In this document: positions 1 to 12,853 of the stretch, in pieces
Position numbering within the stretch: the first letter of the stretch is position 1
Layout of the letters: every line of letters begins with the position of its first letter
Assembly (NCBI RefSeq): GCF_023159225.1
Contig: NC_063163.1
Span: forward strand, 103,819,885 to 103,883,884
Reading direction: 5' to 3'
DNA: 64,000 nt
Source of the DNA: Perognathus longimembris pacificus
Lineage: Eukaryota; Chordata; Mammalia; Rodentia; Heteromyidae
Made by a program: the position numbers and the translations under genes
The notes under the pieces: model-generated
What the model was told of the DNA's origin: nothing
The model's database searches: none
What the model saw: only the letters and a program-made list of their open reading frames with translations

Positions 1-39
1 GGCAACATAAGCTAATTGCAGTGGTAAAGATGCTTATTA

Positions 40-230
40 TTATTACTACTCTTATTATTATTATCCTTAAGTAGTTGTACAAAAGGGTTTCAGCTCAACA
101 TGTCAGTGTGGCAACAATGCATCTTAATCAATATCAAAATGATATTGATATTTCAGCATTCTCCTCCCAACTCCACTTAACCCCTCCATTTCCCTAGCTC
201 CATTTTCACATACTGTAGTTCTTGAATAAA
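40..230 (-). mobile_element. L1-like 3' tail, antisense
   Basis: Shares 'gttgtacaaaagggtttc' and 'gcatcttaatca' with 21.68 and (reversed) 57.4 kb copies. A TAA-repeat tail lies at its left end, consistent with minus orientation. Confidence 0.5.
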
Positions 231-638
231 GAAAACACAAATTATTTTCTGGCTCTGTCGTTTGCATTACCCAGCAGCAATTGCAAACTCACCCTTAAGT
301 GAGGATAGAAATTCCCAATCCTGACAGGGAGTTGCCTGGTTTATGGCCCACAGAGACATCAAGGGTTTTCCTCCAAGGTCACAGCTATGAGGCATGCCTG
401 GGAAGCAGCCACTCTCCCCATCTAGCTGGTGAGCACACTGACTCTGGAGCATATGACATGAATTGCTTAGGGGTGTCCATAGTTGCGGCAAGGACATTTC
501 CTAAGAGCCCATTGATGTAACCTTACTTAGCCTCCTCCATTCTCGTCCTACCTGGCAATATCCAGGACCATGTCTGCAGAAGATCCCACAGTTTTGGTCA
601 CACAAAGCCTGGGCATTTACTCACGTGAATAGCAGTTT

Positions 639-643
<5 letters not shown>

Positions 644-696
<53 letters not shown>
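644..696. repeat. (TG)n microsatellite
   Basis: About 26 TG units, nearly pure. Confidence 0.95.
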
Positions 697-697
<1 letters not shown>

Positions 698-1046
698 ATG
701 GGGATGAATCTTTAGGGGCCAAAGATTGAACTTGCACGAGGGTTTGTGCTTCGTTATTAATGTCAGAGGTAGGGATAGAAGGGAAGAGGCAGAGAAAGGC
801 AGAGAGGAAAAGAGCTGTCTCCTTCTGTCAGCCGCCAGCTCCCAAGCAATAGAGATATACTGGGAGTTCAATTTCTGTTTGCTGGAGCCAGGGAGAAAAT
901 CTAATTAAATATGGTGTCTGAGTTTGGAGAAGCCTAGATGGGGCTAGAATATAAAGTATGGCAGCTACCCGTAGATCAGAGGGCAATATTAATAAACCCA
1001 ACAGAAAGGGACAGCAGGATCCACCAGTGGTATTGATAAAATGCAA

Positions 1047-1075
1047 AAGAGAGAGAAAGAGAGACAGAGAGAGAC

Positions 1076-1112
<37 letters not shown>
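1047..1112. repeat. (GA)n microsatellite with GACA interruptions
   Basis: GA-rich tract, pure over the last 30 bp. Confidence 0.95.
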
Positions 1113-1114
<2 letters not shown>

Positions 1115-1756
1115 AAGCAGGCTGGGAATATTGTATGATAATGCAGATAAAAAGTGGTCCACGATGCCTCCCCACAGCCGGTACTGAAACCCTGGTTTGA
1201 GCCTGCTTCAGGAAAAGAGAAGGGGACTCAGCCTCTGGTCCCTTCCTTCTTCCTCTTTCTCTTCCCTCTGACTGTCCTCTCACAAGCAGGAGACCGCAAT
1301 GTCAACAAGCTTTTCTGAGACAGGCCATCAGGAATGAGCAAGAGGAATAAGTGGGTCTCCATGCAGGAGAAGGCTGTAGAAGGGCCTCTGTGCAAACATA
1401 GAGGAGACTCGCCTGTACACCAGAAGTTGTCCTTCAGTGACTCCTACAAAGATGACCTTTGTCTCGGTGCCCAAGCCGTGGACCCTTTGCAGCACCACCC
1501 AGTTCTCTGGCACTTCCAAAACCAAAGTGCAAGTTCTAGGGATTCTACATTGATCAGGAAGTGTAGGCGCTCCATGAAAATGTCTGAGTATCATCATGGG
1601 ATTTTTCAGGGTGACTCTGGAGACTCATTCCCACACTTGGACGGCTCCTCTGGCTCCTTAAGAACTGTGCCTGAGAGGCCTGAGGACCCTTTTTCTATTT
1701 CCTTTCAAAGCCTGTGGAACGACTGGCCTTCTAGCTGTGTCCCTTATCTGTCTGCC

Positions 1757-1885
1757 TCTTACCGATCTCTCATCTATCTCTACATATCATCTATCATCTA
1801 CCTGTCATCTACTATCTACCACCCGTCATCTATTCAACATCTATCATCCATCAGTCAAACATCTATCACCATCATCTATCTGCAG
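1757..1885. repeat. Degenerate ATCT/CATC repeat
   Basis: Imperfect 4-bp periodicity (tctatc, catcta). It creates spurious open frames in this area. Confidence 0.8.
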
Positions 1886-1937
1886 ATTCACTTATTGTCT
1901 CTCCATGCCCTCTAGAATGCAAGAGCAGGGCTTTATT

Positions 1938-2187
1938 TTATTTTTGGTGCCAGTCCCAGAGCTTGCACTCAGGGCCTAGCACTGTCTCTGAGCTATTTTG
2001 CTCATGGCTAGCACTCTACCACTTGAGCCACAGCTCCACTTCTGGACTTTTTTTCTTGGTAGTTAATTGGCAATAAGAGTCTCATAGAGTCTTCAAAAAA
2101 GAGTCTTTAGTTGGCTTCAAATCATGATCCTCAGATCTTAGCCTCCTGAGTAGCTAGGATTACAGGCAGGAGTCACTGGTGCCCAGG
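1938..2187 (-). mobile_element. SINE, type A, near full length
   Basis: Reverse complement of the window's commonest SINE: (sense order) 'ggtg..tcac..ctgtaatcc', 'ctactcaggaggctgagatc', 'gagactcttatctccaatta', 'ggctcaagtggtagagtgct' and 'ccctgagttcaagcccc'. I call this order type A in later entries. Confidence 0.85.
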
Positions 2188-2689
2188 AAGCAGAGCTTTC
2201 TTTAACTAACTACTGTGACTTCAGAGTCTACACTCAGTGTCAGCAGAGGGATAACCAGGAACTCTCTCCATCCCTGGTCATTCATTTCAACCACCATGCA
2301 ATGTCGTGCTTCACAGTCACGGGTGCAGGTGAGGAGCCAGTGGGCAGACGCTGAAGTCTTGGATCCTCTGTTGACCATCTGTAGGATCTCACCCAAGTTC
2401 CCAGTCACCCTCTCCATCTCATATCTACCATCTGTGAATTGAGGACACAGAAAGCACCAAGGAGAAAGAGAGAGTGGGCCCTCCTCTACCCCTACACAAC
2501 CTGCTGCACATGCGCAAAGTTCACCTATGCTTCCCTCTGTGCCTGGGTCATGAAGGATGGGTGAGGTTCACCCCCAGCAGTGGCTAAGGGTCCTTCTGGG
2601 ATTCTGAAGGGGATAGTTGAGGAAAGATAGGAAAGTAGATAAGAAATTGAAAGAGAGAAATGGAGAATGAAGGGGTGAGAGCCAGACAG

Positions 2690-2757
2690 GTAGACTGAGA
2701 TAGATAGACAGACAATAGGTATAAATGATAAGTAGATAATAGAGATGGTGATGCTGC

Positions 2758-2816
<59 letters not shown>

Positions 2817-3021
2817 ACAGACATATAGATGATAGGCTGATAGTAGAATAGTAGATAGGTAAGATGATGATGATGATAGTGACAGATGACAGATAGACAG
2901 AAACATAGATGGATGGATGGATGGATGGATGGATGGACAGATGTTACATGATAGGCAGTAGTAGATAAATATGATAAATACATTATAGACAGATAACAAG
3001 ATACATGATAGAAGACAGATG

Positions 3022-3052
<31 letters not shown>

Positions 3053-3081
3053 ATGATAGGTAGTAGATAAAATAGATGATG

Positions 3082-3130
<49 letters not shown>

Positions 3131-3131
3131 G
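2690..3131. repeat. Compound microsatellite cluster: (TGC)n, (ATG)n, (GGAT)n, (ATAG)n
   Basis: Contains (TGC)n 2753-2780, (ATG)n 2781-2814, (GGAT)n 2907-2937 and (ATAG)n 3084-3130 inside a degenerate GATA-rich field. Confidence 0.95.
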
Positions 3132-4341
3132 ACAGACATAGATCAGTCTTTGTGAACACTTTATACCATGCTTTCTGCCCCCTTTAAAGGGCTTGTGTTT
3201 TCGGTCACAAGCATGAGCAGCAATCTCAAGGGAACTCCCTGACAGGAGTCACTTCAGGAGCTGTCAACCACAGCGAGCCCGGGGAGGGATGCTCTCCACT
3301 GCCAGGTTGCACTTGGGTGGGGCCTCGTCACAATGGTGACAGCATTCCATTCAGGAAAGGAAGCATGGGGTTTGCAGAGCAGACTGTGGGAGCCCTGGAA
3401 GTGGGGAGGAACACTGAGTATTGGGACTGCAGGTGAAGTGATGTCAGCCCAGCTCTGGGAACACCCCAGGCAGACTGGGGTGATTCAAGCCACACTTCAT
3501 GATCCCCTTAAAGATGGCTAAGACCTACAGCTGCCCGAAACATCCATGCTGCCCTGTGAATGCAAAAAGAATTAACCATTACCTAACAAAGAAGTGATGT
3601 TCCATATGCAGAGACAGTGGGATATGAAGAACTTGATTCGTGCTGCAGAAGTGGGAGCAAGGAGAGAAGCAATGTGTTAGAGGTGGCCACACTGGGGTGG
3701 GTCTCAAAGAGTGAACAAGAGAATTCAGCACTGTGTCAGGTGTTCTGGGATGATGAACAGAAAATTCCCACAGCCATAGGCAGAGGGCTGAAGACTGCGG
3801 AAGGACTATACTCTCACCTGTGCAGGTGGGTCTCTCTTACCTGCTGGGCCCAGTGGCAGGGAGGAAATAACCTTTGTAGACGTCATCTTGTCATCTACAA
3901 TGTGCCGATGCATAAGCACCATGAAGAGAATGAGAATGTGAAGCCCCTCCCTCCACCCGCTCACGGGGGAAGGAATGCACCCATCATGCAAAGGGAACAT
4001 TCAGGTGTGAATAGGAGGCTCCCTTGTTGGGCGTAAGAGGGTCCCAGATTTGGGAGCTTTGCAGTGAGGAGCCCCACCACCAGCATGATGCTTTTCTTCT
4101 GTTGCCTTTCCCATTGTGGAGAAGAAAAGTCAGAGATTTGTCTTTGTTGATGGGTCATTGGCTGTGAGACTTTTCCTTTGGTTCTTCAGAGCACAAAATG
4201 GGGAAAACCCAGCATCCTTCCAATGTTAGACTGCCCGGTCACATTTATTCATGGGGACACTGGGGAAGTGTGCAGTACAATATTCGAAGTAATGCATAGA
4301 TTTTCTCAGTATCCGCTGACTAGATGATGGGGATGGTGGCA

Positions 4342-4370
4342 CTGCTGCTGCTGCTGATGATGATGATGAT
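4342..4370. repeat. (CTG)n(ATG)n tract
   Basis: A small echo of the 2.75 kb compound repeat, same unit order. Confidence 0.9.
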
Positions 4371-4789
4371 TCTAATTTCATCCATGAGCCAGAGAAGTCA
4401 AGTGGCTTGCCAAAGGCCACACAGCTAAGGTAAGAGGCAGCAAAACAGATGAGTCTCAGAGGCTGGACAGAGACATGCACAGTCTGACAACAAGGGCTTG
4501 GTCAGACTCACAAAGTAGGGGAGACAAATATCCATCAAAGGGAAACAGCCTCCCTTCCTCCAGCCCCTGCAAGTCCAGAGCTGGGTGATTGAGTCACCCA
4601 CCGCCGCGCAGCGCGGAGGAAGCAGAGCAGCCTGGACATGGCCCCTGTGCCGTCTCTCTCCCCACCTCACTTCCTAGATGTCGGCAAACCGGAAAAGCCA
4701 GAACCAAAACCAGGCAGGTTCAGAGAGGCATCTTTCTTACTGTCTCCATCCACAAGGCCTCATTCTGTCCCCAAGACAGGGAGCCAAGC

Positions 4790-4985
4790 CACACACTCAC
4801 ACACACACACACACACACACACACTATACTGGCATGCACACATGCACATGCATGTACACACATTTCCTTACACTCACAAGCACGCTCACATAAACTCACA
4901 TGTACACACACACACTCATACACCCAACTCCCACACACAACTTACACACTCACACCTGCTCACTCACACACATGCACACATTTCT
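4790..4985. repeat. (CA)n with degenerate flank
   Basis: Pure core 4798-4824; then imperfect acac/actcac units to about 4985. Confidence 0.9.
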
Positions 4986-5299
4986 GTGCGTGTGCTTCTG
5001 CAGTGAGCGTGGAAAAGGCCACCCCCATGCAGCTGGGTCTCCCAGAAGGAAAAGAGCCAGGCAACACTCTGGAGAAGAGCCCAGAAAGCTAGAACCCTGA
5101 AACCCCAGACAAGCTGATGGGGGGGCAGAGAAGACTGAAGGAGCTCTCTGAACCAAGGGATCCACAGCATGTTTCTTATTTCTACCTTAAACCACAGCCA
5201 AGCAGGACACCCAGCCGCAGGCTCAGCTGTACATGACAAAGATCTTGCCCCCAAATTAGTGGAAGGGCTGCAGAAGCAGGTGCAATGTCCTCCAGCTGT

Positions 5300-5323
5300 G
5301 GGGACTGGGGGGCGGGGGGAGGG
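5300..5323 (+). other. G-quadruplex motif
   Basis: Four G-runs of 4, 6, 6 and 3 with loops ACT, C and A. Confidence 0.6.
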
Positions 5324-5818
5324 AACCTAATGAAAGCCACGTGTTTATCTATCTCTGCATCTCAGTCTAGGTCTGGAGACACTGTCTCAGAACCACTTGG
5401 AGGGGGATGACAAAATGCAAGCTCACCAGACACAATGCATCAGGTGGGGGCCAGTGGCCTGATTCCCAGCACACCAGATGCCAATGGCGCAGCGCTGCCT
5501 CCCCGGGCTCTGACAGCTGGACTCAGGGCACGCCCCAGCGGGATCTCCCAAGCCCTAGGAGGTTCGTTTCCTAGATACACCTGCTCTGTGTGACCTCTCC
5601 CACCTCCTCCCACACACACACACCTGTATCCCCCCAAGTCAGCCTCAGGACCAGCTGCAGCCAGTCTAGAATATAGAGCCACGCAGGCCATCCTTGGCTC
5701 CTCTCAAAGCCTGGAGTCACTGCCACTCTGCCTGGGCACAGGAACCTCTAGGAAGACAGGGACAAGGCCCTATCTGGGCAATTAGCAATCAATGGTGGTG
5801 ACACCATTGGATCAACAT

Positions 5819-5833
5819 CACCATCTGCTGGCC
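5819..5833 (-). promoter_or_regulatory. CTCF-like motif
   Basis: Minus strand GGCCAGCAGATGGTG, one mismatch in the core. Confidence 0.3.
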
Positions 5834-7234
5834 AGAAGGTGGTATAGCACCCCTTGGGGACAGGAGCTAGTGAACCCAGGCCCACAGTATCTCAGAATGT
5901 GTGGGGTGCTGGGGGCAAGTCTTCTCAGGAGCACCTCTTTCGACCCCAAGGTCAAGACCTGGTGATGGATCCCGGGTCTCCAGTGTGCTAGAACCATACC
6001 TCTGTCCTGACACGCAGTCTTTTCTCTCCGGCTTCCCATTCTCTTCACAATGCCCCTCACCATCTAAACTTTACAGTGGAAGGGTTCCGTGGCCAGTCTC
6101 CAGCTCACACAGCACAATCTTAGGGGAGAGCTGGTGAGTGAAGGATAAACATTTCACCTGTCGTTCAGCTGTGCCCCACTGAGGGCTCCTCATCTTCCTG
6201 GCATAGGCTGCAAGCTCCACAGAGGTTATCTCACTCCACCTGCACAGGACTCCAAGAAACAGAGCCACAGGGGGTTTACCTGCTCAAGATCACACAGCCC
6301 GGATGCCAGCCTGAGCTGTCCCAAGCTAGAACCTGAGATCTTGGCAGTTTTGCTATCTGTAATCCCAGGAAAGAGAAAAAGGAAATCACAATAAATCCCT
6401 CCACCTGGGGCTCATTTGTGTATCCTCTTTGCTGAAATTGAGCCACATGTGTGCTGAGTTCAGAAGCCTTCCTACCCCTTAACTACCAGGTGGTAGCTGC
6501 TGTGCCTGCCCTTCTCCTGTCATCCCTCCTCACACACCTGGGCCTCTCTTCATGATCCATTCAGCCTTCATGTGCAAAACTCCAGCATCCCTAAACACTG
6601 AGAGAAATGGGGGGGGGGGGCACAGGGGAGCCCCTCAGGAAAATGCATAGTAAGGGCACTAGGAAGACAACGATGAAAAGACACCCAGGATCAAGCCTGA
6701 GACCCATCCAATCCATCCACTCCCCACTCCTTCCACACGGTATTCACTGAGCTCTCCTGACCAGAACGACACAGAGCCAGGACAAAGAGCAGGAGATGAG
6801 AGGCAGACATAGCTTGCGGATGACCTCACTGAGCTATGCCTAAGCCCCATGCATTGGGCCCCAGTGCTGGGCCCCCAGCGCCTGAGCATTTCCTCCAGGA
6901 CACTTCCCCAACTCCGGGAATAGCTGCTACATGGCCTCTTACTCCCTCCCATCCCACCCTTTTCTGGTCACTCTCAGAATGGAGAATGAATTTCTAGCAC
7001 CACTGCTGAGACTGCCACAAGTAATGGGGCTGCACGTGTCAGCTTGCTGGTGGAAGCAGGTATCTTCCTGTGTTGCTCGGTGAGGGGTAGGTGCCCCCAT
7101 TCCTCAAGCCTGGGTCTCCCTCCCTGCCACTGGAAAATAGAAGCAGCTGGGGCGAGGGGCGTTTCCTGGGCATCTCTTTAAACTAGGATTCCCAGCTGTG
7201 CAGAGGAGTGTAAACCCAAGTATATTGGGAGGGG

Positions 7235-7293
7235 TATTATATATTATATATACATATATATAAATTATATGTGTGTTATATGTGTATATATAA
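7235..7293. repeat. AT/TG-rich alternating tract
   Basis: Alternating purine-pyrimidine (tatata, tgtgtg), likely easily melted. Confidence 0.8.
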
Positions 7294-8573
7294 TCTTTTC
7301 TGCCTCCCCTGATGTCCTTGGCTCCTCTTTGCCAAGGATATCCTAGACACCAGAAAGCTGAGAGTGGGCCTGTGTGTAGAATCAACAAGGTGCCATTAGA
7401 AAGTGACACAAACTAGGATAGCAAGGGTGATAGGCCAACACCCACCCGCAATCACAGCCATTACTGCTACTGCCAAAGCAAAAAAGGCCCTGGGGAAGGC
7501 CTCTCCCCAGCAAGCACGGGGCAGCCCGCCCCCCCACCTGCCCGTCCCACCCTCCCCTCACGCAGGATCTGTGACCCACAGAGCCATCATTAGCTTTCCG
7601 TTTCATTTCACTACGCAAATGGCTTGGTTACAGCTGAGTGGACCCAAATTTGCCGGTGATTTTCTTTTAATTCACCGTGGCTCTGTGCCCCTGTAAGACA
7701 GGTAGAGAGGGAATATTTGTTCCCAAACCTACCACCCCTCCCCAAGGGGTGGGGGTGGGGTTCATCATGTACAGAACAAAACTCCACTTGAGCCACTTAA
7801 TGATTTCATTTCCACCCTAGGCGTGAAGGCACGCCGTGGTGACCATAAGAATAGATGTTGGTGTGAATGAGACAGGTGTGCCCCAGTCAGTTCCTCAACC
7901 ATTCCCTACCCAGCCAGAGCTACAAACGTCGGTGTCGGTGCCCTGAGAAGCCCCATCTATCTCCTGGGGTCCTTTGCATGCTTACCTGTAGATTTCCACG
8001 TGCCCCCTTACCACCCTCACTACCCTTCCCCCAACACCCACCCTCCCTCCCTGCATTCAAAGCATTCACTCAGCACTCTCCAAACCCAGCAGAACCCTCC
8101 TCCATCCTCCCAGTCACCAACCCTTCCAGAACTCTCCTTAACGCCCCTCTGGCAGCAAAGTCCATCCATTTTCTCTACGCAGAGAAAATGGTCCCACCAC
8201 CACACACCATTTGCACTCCTCCGTTTTATTGCCCCACACTGTCTCCTGGCTGGTTTACCTGGAAGCCCCTCCCTGGAGCTTCCTCTGAGCTTCCTGGGAG
8301 ACGACAGAACCTTCACTTGGGTGTGTGATGCTTCTAGCCCCGGGGTAAAATATCAATGTGCAATATATATCTTATTTAAATAGGTCTCCTCAGTGTCGTT
8401 TCATGTGTGTCAATGTTAACTGTATCTTTAAACTAAGACACTCAAGGGCATTGATCTGTTTAGGCCTTCCAAATAATGCTAAATCTATCAGAGGCTCAGA
8501 CCAGGTGTCCACTCAAAGGCAAGCATGATCACCTTAAAGGAAAAAAGAGAGAGAGAGATTTTTGTGAGGAAAT

Positions 8574-8588
8574 AGCACCATCTAGTGG
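8574..8588 (-). promoter_or_regulatory. CTCF-like motif
   Basis: Minus strand CCACTAGATGGTGCT, one mismatch (T for C) to the core. Confidence 0.35.
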
Positions 8589-9589
8589 TGCAAGGTAAAC
8601 CAACCACTCAGGCCGCAGCGGGAAGCCCACTTTCTGCATTGCTGTTTGCTACCTACCACTCTCCTGCCTAGACAGGCCATGGCCCTTCCCAGCACAATTA
8701 TACAGATGCTCTCCAAGAACCATTGGAGTCACAATAAGTCACGAAAATAAAGAACTACCTCAGCAAGACAAATTTTATTTCTGCAGAAGGGTGAGCCATT
8801 AAACAAAAATCTGGCAAGCAAGCACACAGAGCAGGCAGGATGTCCCCTACCCCACCCTACCCCCACCGGGTGATTTCTCCCTAACATAGCAGGCCCCGCC
8901 CCTCCGCTGAGATTCACAATCTGCTGGAGACTGGCTAGTTTGAATAGGGTAGAATGCATCTCCATAATGTGACTTTGAAATAAGATGAACAATACACGAG
9001 GCATCTGTCAACTATACCCAAGATCACAAGTAGTCTCAAAATATACCCACACCCTTTGTGATTTCTCGAACCATCTGAGGTGTGTCTTAAATCCATCTTG
9101 GAAAGAAAGCAATTTAAGACAAAAATCTTATATTTCCAAAGATCCTTCCTTATCCCAAAAAAGTGTTTCACATTTCCTTAACCAGAGCCAAACCACCAGG
9201 CCAATGCTGGAACTCTCAAGCAACATCCTTTGATAGAAAAGACAGTTTCTCTCACAACAGACAGCAACCTCCCTTCCATCAGCTCTCCCAGGAGCTCAGG
9301 GTCCAAGTAGCCATCTCAACTTGCAGCTGCATTCTGCATCCAGCATCGTTAGGACCCCAATCTGAACTGACCTCCCAGCCTTGACCTCTCTCCCTTGGGT
9401 GCATCCCCCAGCCATACCCTGGGGCCCCTTCACCCTCTCCATGGGATATTCGCTGCCTCAAACCTACCTCAAACTCACTTCTCCCCATCCCCCTTCCCCT
9501 GCCCAGGGGACCCTCAGGCTCCCGGAAGCCACCACGCATGGCCTGTCTCAAAGTCCCAAAAGACTCTTTGCTCACTAGGTTTTTGTCAC

Positions 9590-9850
9590 TGTAACAGCTA
9601 ACTTAGAAGAAACCACTTAAAAGGAAGGTTTATTTTGGCTTTGACCTCACTTAGCTCCATTGCTCCTGGGTCTGTCATGACGCTGAACACCATGGTGGTA
9701 GAATCAAGCTGCTCACCTCCTGCAGACAGGAAGCAAAGGCAGAGACTACTTTCTCCAGCTAGGCCCAACATCTACTTTCTACCACCCCCTGAAATAGTGC
9801 CCCCTGCTGGGGACCAAATTTCAACACTTAAGCTTGTGGTGGACATTATG
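9590..9850 (+). mobile_element. Unclassified old interspersed repeat
   Basis: 'ctgtaacagctaacttagaa', 'aaggaaggtttattttggct' and later 'ggggaccaaatttcaacact' resemble a widespread mammalian repeat with this order of blocks. Family not assigned. Contains a perfect CTCF-type motif at 9796-9810. Confidence 0.4.
9796..9810 (-). promoter_or_regulatory. CTCF-type motif, full match
   Basis: Minus strand reads CCAGCAGGGGGCACT, fitting the CTCF core CCASYAGRKGGCRSY at every position. It lies in an old interspersed repeat downstream of SPATA19. Occupancy unknown. Confidence 0.5.
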
Positions 9851-10429
9851 AATTTGACTGTTAACATCCTCCACACGCTTCTGTGTCTTTTCAGCAAGGT
9901 GAGGATCTGTAACAAGGTCTATAGGCCTCTCAGTCTCCTCCATCACTGCACTTTCCAGCCAGAGCCACCTTTTGGGGCCTCTTCTGTCATGGACATGTTT
10001 CTCTCCTGCTCAGAACCCAGCGATGGCTCTTCTGCCCGTCTACCTGAGGAATTCCAATTCACCTCTTTCTCCCACCTGTCCCATTGGCGCCTGTAGGCAA
10101 AGGGAGCTGAGGGGAGTAGGAGAAAGAAAGCCAAAGTGTCCCTGACCTGAGAGATAGAAAGCCCAGTGTCCCTGACCTGTGAGATAGAAATCTCAAGTGT
10201 CTCTGACCTGTGAGCACAGGGAGTAAGGTAGATACAAGTTTGCCCTATCTCTACCCCTTTCCATTCCTTTGACTGTGTCTAGCTGGCTAACATGCACCGC
10301 CATCAACAAAGATGACCCCTCACTAGAGCTAAACTAAACAGAGAAGTAATCAGGCATGGGTTGTGACCACCTGAATGTAAGTCTTGGTGATCCCGTTAAT
10401 GGCTGGTATTGGGGGAAAAAACTCAATCT

Positions 10430-10830
10430 CTTTGAACTGATCATGCTAGGGTTTGAACTCAGGGTCTTAGGCCAGTCAAGCACTCTACCACATGAGCCAT
10501 GCCTCTACCCCTTTTGTACACTGGTTATTTGGGAAAAGGGTCTTACTTTTGCCCAAGTGTATGAGCCTAAACCTTGATTTGCCTGTTTTTTGCTCCTCAT
10601 CATGGCTGGGTAAACAGGTGCAAATCACTATGCCCAGTTGTATTCCCTTGAGATGGATTCTTGAAAATGTTTGGGTTTGACTGGGTTTGATTTGTTGGCC
10701 CAGACTGATCTGGAACTGATCTCAGCTTCCCATGTAGTTCAGATGACAGACAGGTGCCATCATGCCCAGCTAGCTATTGGTTGAAAAGGAATCTCTTGTG
10801 TATGCCCAGGCTAGTCTTGAACTTTGATCC
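10430..10830 (-). mobile_element. SINE remnants, antisense
   Basis: 'gggtttgaactcagggtctt' and 'gcactctaccacatgagcca' mark an inverted ID-like unit, followed by diverged B1-like text ('cccaggctagtcttgaactt'). Confidence 0.6.
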
Positions 10831-11644
10831 TTCTGTTGTAAGGTGAATCCAGTCAGTGACATACAGAGAAGCCACATTTTGAGAGGTAGAATTGGGAGTC
10901 TTTTTTAGAAGCAACCACAAGCAGACTCTTGTTGCAAAGGCCTGCAGACCTGCAAGTACACTTACCACTGTCAGAAAACTGAACCATGAAGGCCAAGGAG
11001 GAAAAAAAAAAAAAAACACCAACAAACCAGATCAACTCCAATGGAGAGCTGAAGTAGGATGCCATGTTGGCCGGAAAAAGCACCAGGAGACAGAACACAA
11101 GCAGACAGTTGACACGTGGCATGGCACACCTGCACCTGAACTGTTCCAGGCCTACACGGGGTCAGGTCAGGAGTCAGGGCCACAGGGAGCTTGAGCGTTC
11201 ACAACCCAAGACTGGCAGGTCCAGTAACCTATTGTCCAAGTCCCCATCCCTGCCTCTAGGAATTCAAGCACTTCCATCACCTGGGAGGTGGGACTTCCCT
11301 GCCTCCACCATGAAGACAAGATGGCGCCCACTAAACCACACACCCTAACATCCACCACATGGCCAAGGTGGCACCAGCCAGACCTGGTCTCCTCACTTCA
11401 CTCCCAGACTCTGCCTCCCACATACCCTTGTTTTATTCATGTGATCTCTGCCTCTTGTAAATGGCAGCAGTTTTATTATCTATGTATTAGTAACATTAAA
11501 TAATGGGGCAGTTTACACTAAAGTCTTTGGGGGGTTTTTGTTTTAACACATCTTTTCTTCATGTTTTCCTCACAGTAGGGCAGTTGTACAGTGTAGGGTG
11601 TTTCATTGGTATCTGCATACACATGCAGAATGTATTTTGATCAT

Positions 11645-11838
11645 AGCTAGGCACTAGTGGCTCATTCATGCCTGTAATTCTTGCTACTCAGGATGCTGAG
11701 ATCTGAGAAGTGTGGTTCAAAGGCAGCCCAGGCAGAGAAATCCCAGGGATTGTTATATCCAGTAAGCCAGCACAAAGCCAGAAGGGGTGGTGTGTCTCAA
11801 ATGGTAGAGCCAAGTGAGAGTTTGAGGTTCTCAGTACA
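11645..11838 (+). mobile_element. SINE, type A, diverged
   Basis: 'gcactagtggctcattcatg', 'ctactcaggatgctgagatc' and 'ggtagagccaagtgagagtt', ending directly in the (AC)n(AG)n microsatellite. Confidence 0.75.
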
Positions 11839-11839
11839 A

Positions 11840-11914
<75 letters not shown>
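11840..11914. repeat. (AC)n(AG)n compound microsatellite
   Basis: About 20 AC units followed by about 17 AG units, starting at the end of a SINE. Confidence 0.95.
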
Positions 11915-11918
<4 letters not shown>

Positions 11919-12029
11919 TACTCTGACCATAATCACCTAATACGTTCTTATCTCTGACTCCCTTAGTCCCCACTATTAATCTTGCAATTTTTTCGGTGGG
12001 CTTCCTTATGACTTCCATAGTGCACACAA

Positions 12030-12100
12030 TGTGTTTCAGATATTCAGATCTCAGTCTCCTGAGCAGCTAGGATTTCAGGTGTGAGCCACTGGCACCCAGC
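12030..12100 (-). mobile_element. SINE, type A, 5' fragment
   Basis: 'cagtctcctgagcagctagg' and 'tgtgagccactggcacccag' are the inverted head of type A, directly abutting the L1 fragment. Confidence 0.7.
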
Positions 12101-12570
12101 TTATATTTTCTTGATGAATGTCATTCTGACTGAAATCAGGTAGCATCTCAATGTGGTTTTAATTTGCAGCTCTTTTATGGCTAAGGATGTTGAACACCTT
12201 GTGTATTTATCGGCCATCAATAACTCTTTGAGAACTGTTTGTTCATTTGTCCATTTATTACCTGGTTTGTTCTTTTAGCGCTGAGTTTTTTTAGCTCTTT
12301 ATACATTCTGGATATTAATCTTTATCCAATGAATAACTTACAAAGGCTTTCTCCCATTCTGTGGGTTGTCTTTCACCCTGGTAATTAATTTCCTTTGTTA
12401 TGCAGAAGCTTCCTAATTTGACACAAATCCATTGGTTAATTCTTGCACTTTTTCTGAGTTATTAGAGTCCTGTTCAGGAAATTCTTCCTTGTACCTGGAT
12501 CTTCGGGTGTTCTCCCTGCTTTCCTGTAGGAGTTGGTCTCTCCCTGAATTTCCCATTTCTCATCCAGAAA
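12080..12570 (-). mobile_element. LINE-1 fragment (ORF2 region), antisense
   Basis: The plus strand contains the typical reverse complement of the L1 ORF2 end: 'ctttatacattctggatatt', 'tctcccattctgtgggttg' and 'atgcagaagcttcctaattt'. Diverged and truncated; no long reading frame remains. Confidence 0.8.
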
Positions 12571-12602
12571 TGGAGGTGACAATTTAAAAGTAAGTGTTTT
12601 CT

Positions 12603-12853
12603 AGCCAGGCACTGGTGTCTCACACCTATACTGTAATCCCAGCTACTCAGGAGGCTGAGATGTGAGGATCATGGTTTGAGGCCAGCCCAGGCAGAAAAGT
12701 CCATGTGAGACTCTTACCTCCAATTAACCACTCAAAACTCAGAAGTGGTGCTGTGGCTCCAGTGGTAGAGAGCTAGCCTTGAGCACAAAGAGGCTCAGGG
12801 ATAGAGCCCAGGCCCTGAGTTCAAGCCCCACAAATGACCAAAAAAAAAAAAAA
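12603..12853 (+). mobile_element. SINE, type A, full length
   Basis: Head 'agccaggcactggtgtctca', middle 'ggcagaaaagtccatgtgag', tail 'ccctgagttcaagccccaca' and A-run. One of the best preserved copies. Confidence 0.85.

Noticed and set aside
1334..1915. 193-codon plus-strand frame
   Set aside because: Its second half is translated ATCT repeat (Tyr/Leu/Ser/Ile-rich); no family match.
2525..3053. Minus-strand frames of 152 and 161 codons with long His, Ile, Gln or Ser runs
   Set aside because: Translation of the compound microsatellite cluster; an artefact of repeats lacking stops.
2690..3131. Regularly spaced short repeats, considered as a CRISPR array
   Set aside because: Tetranucleotide microsatellite without spacers, in a mammalian genome.
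4589..5092. 167-codon plus-strand frame with a small CpG-rich start (caccgccgcgcagcgcgg)
   Set aside because: The body is His/Thr translation of (CA)n; the CpG patch is under 50 bp, too small for a CpG island.
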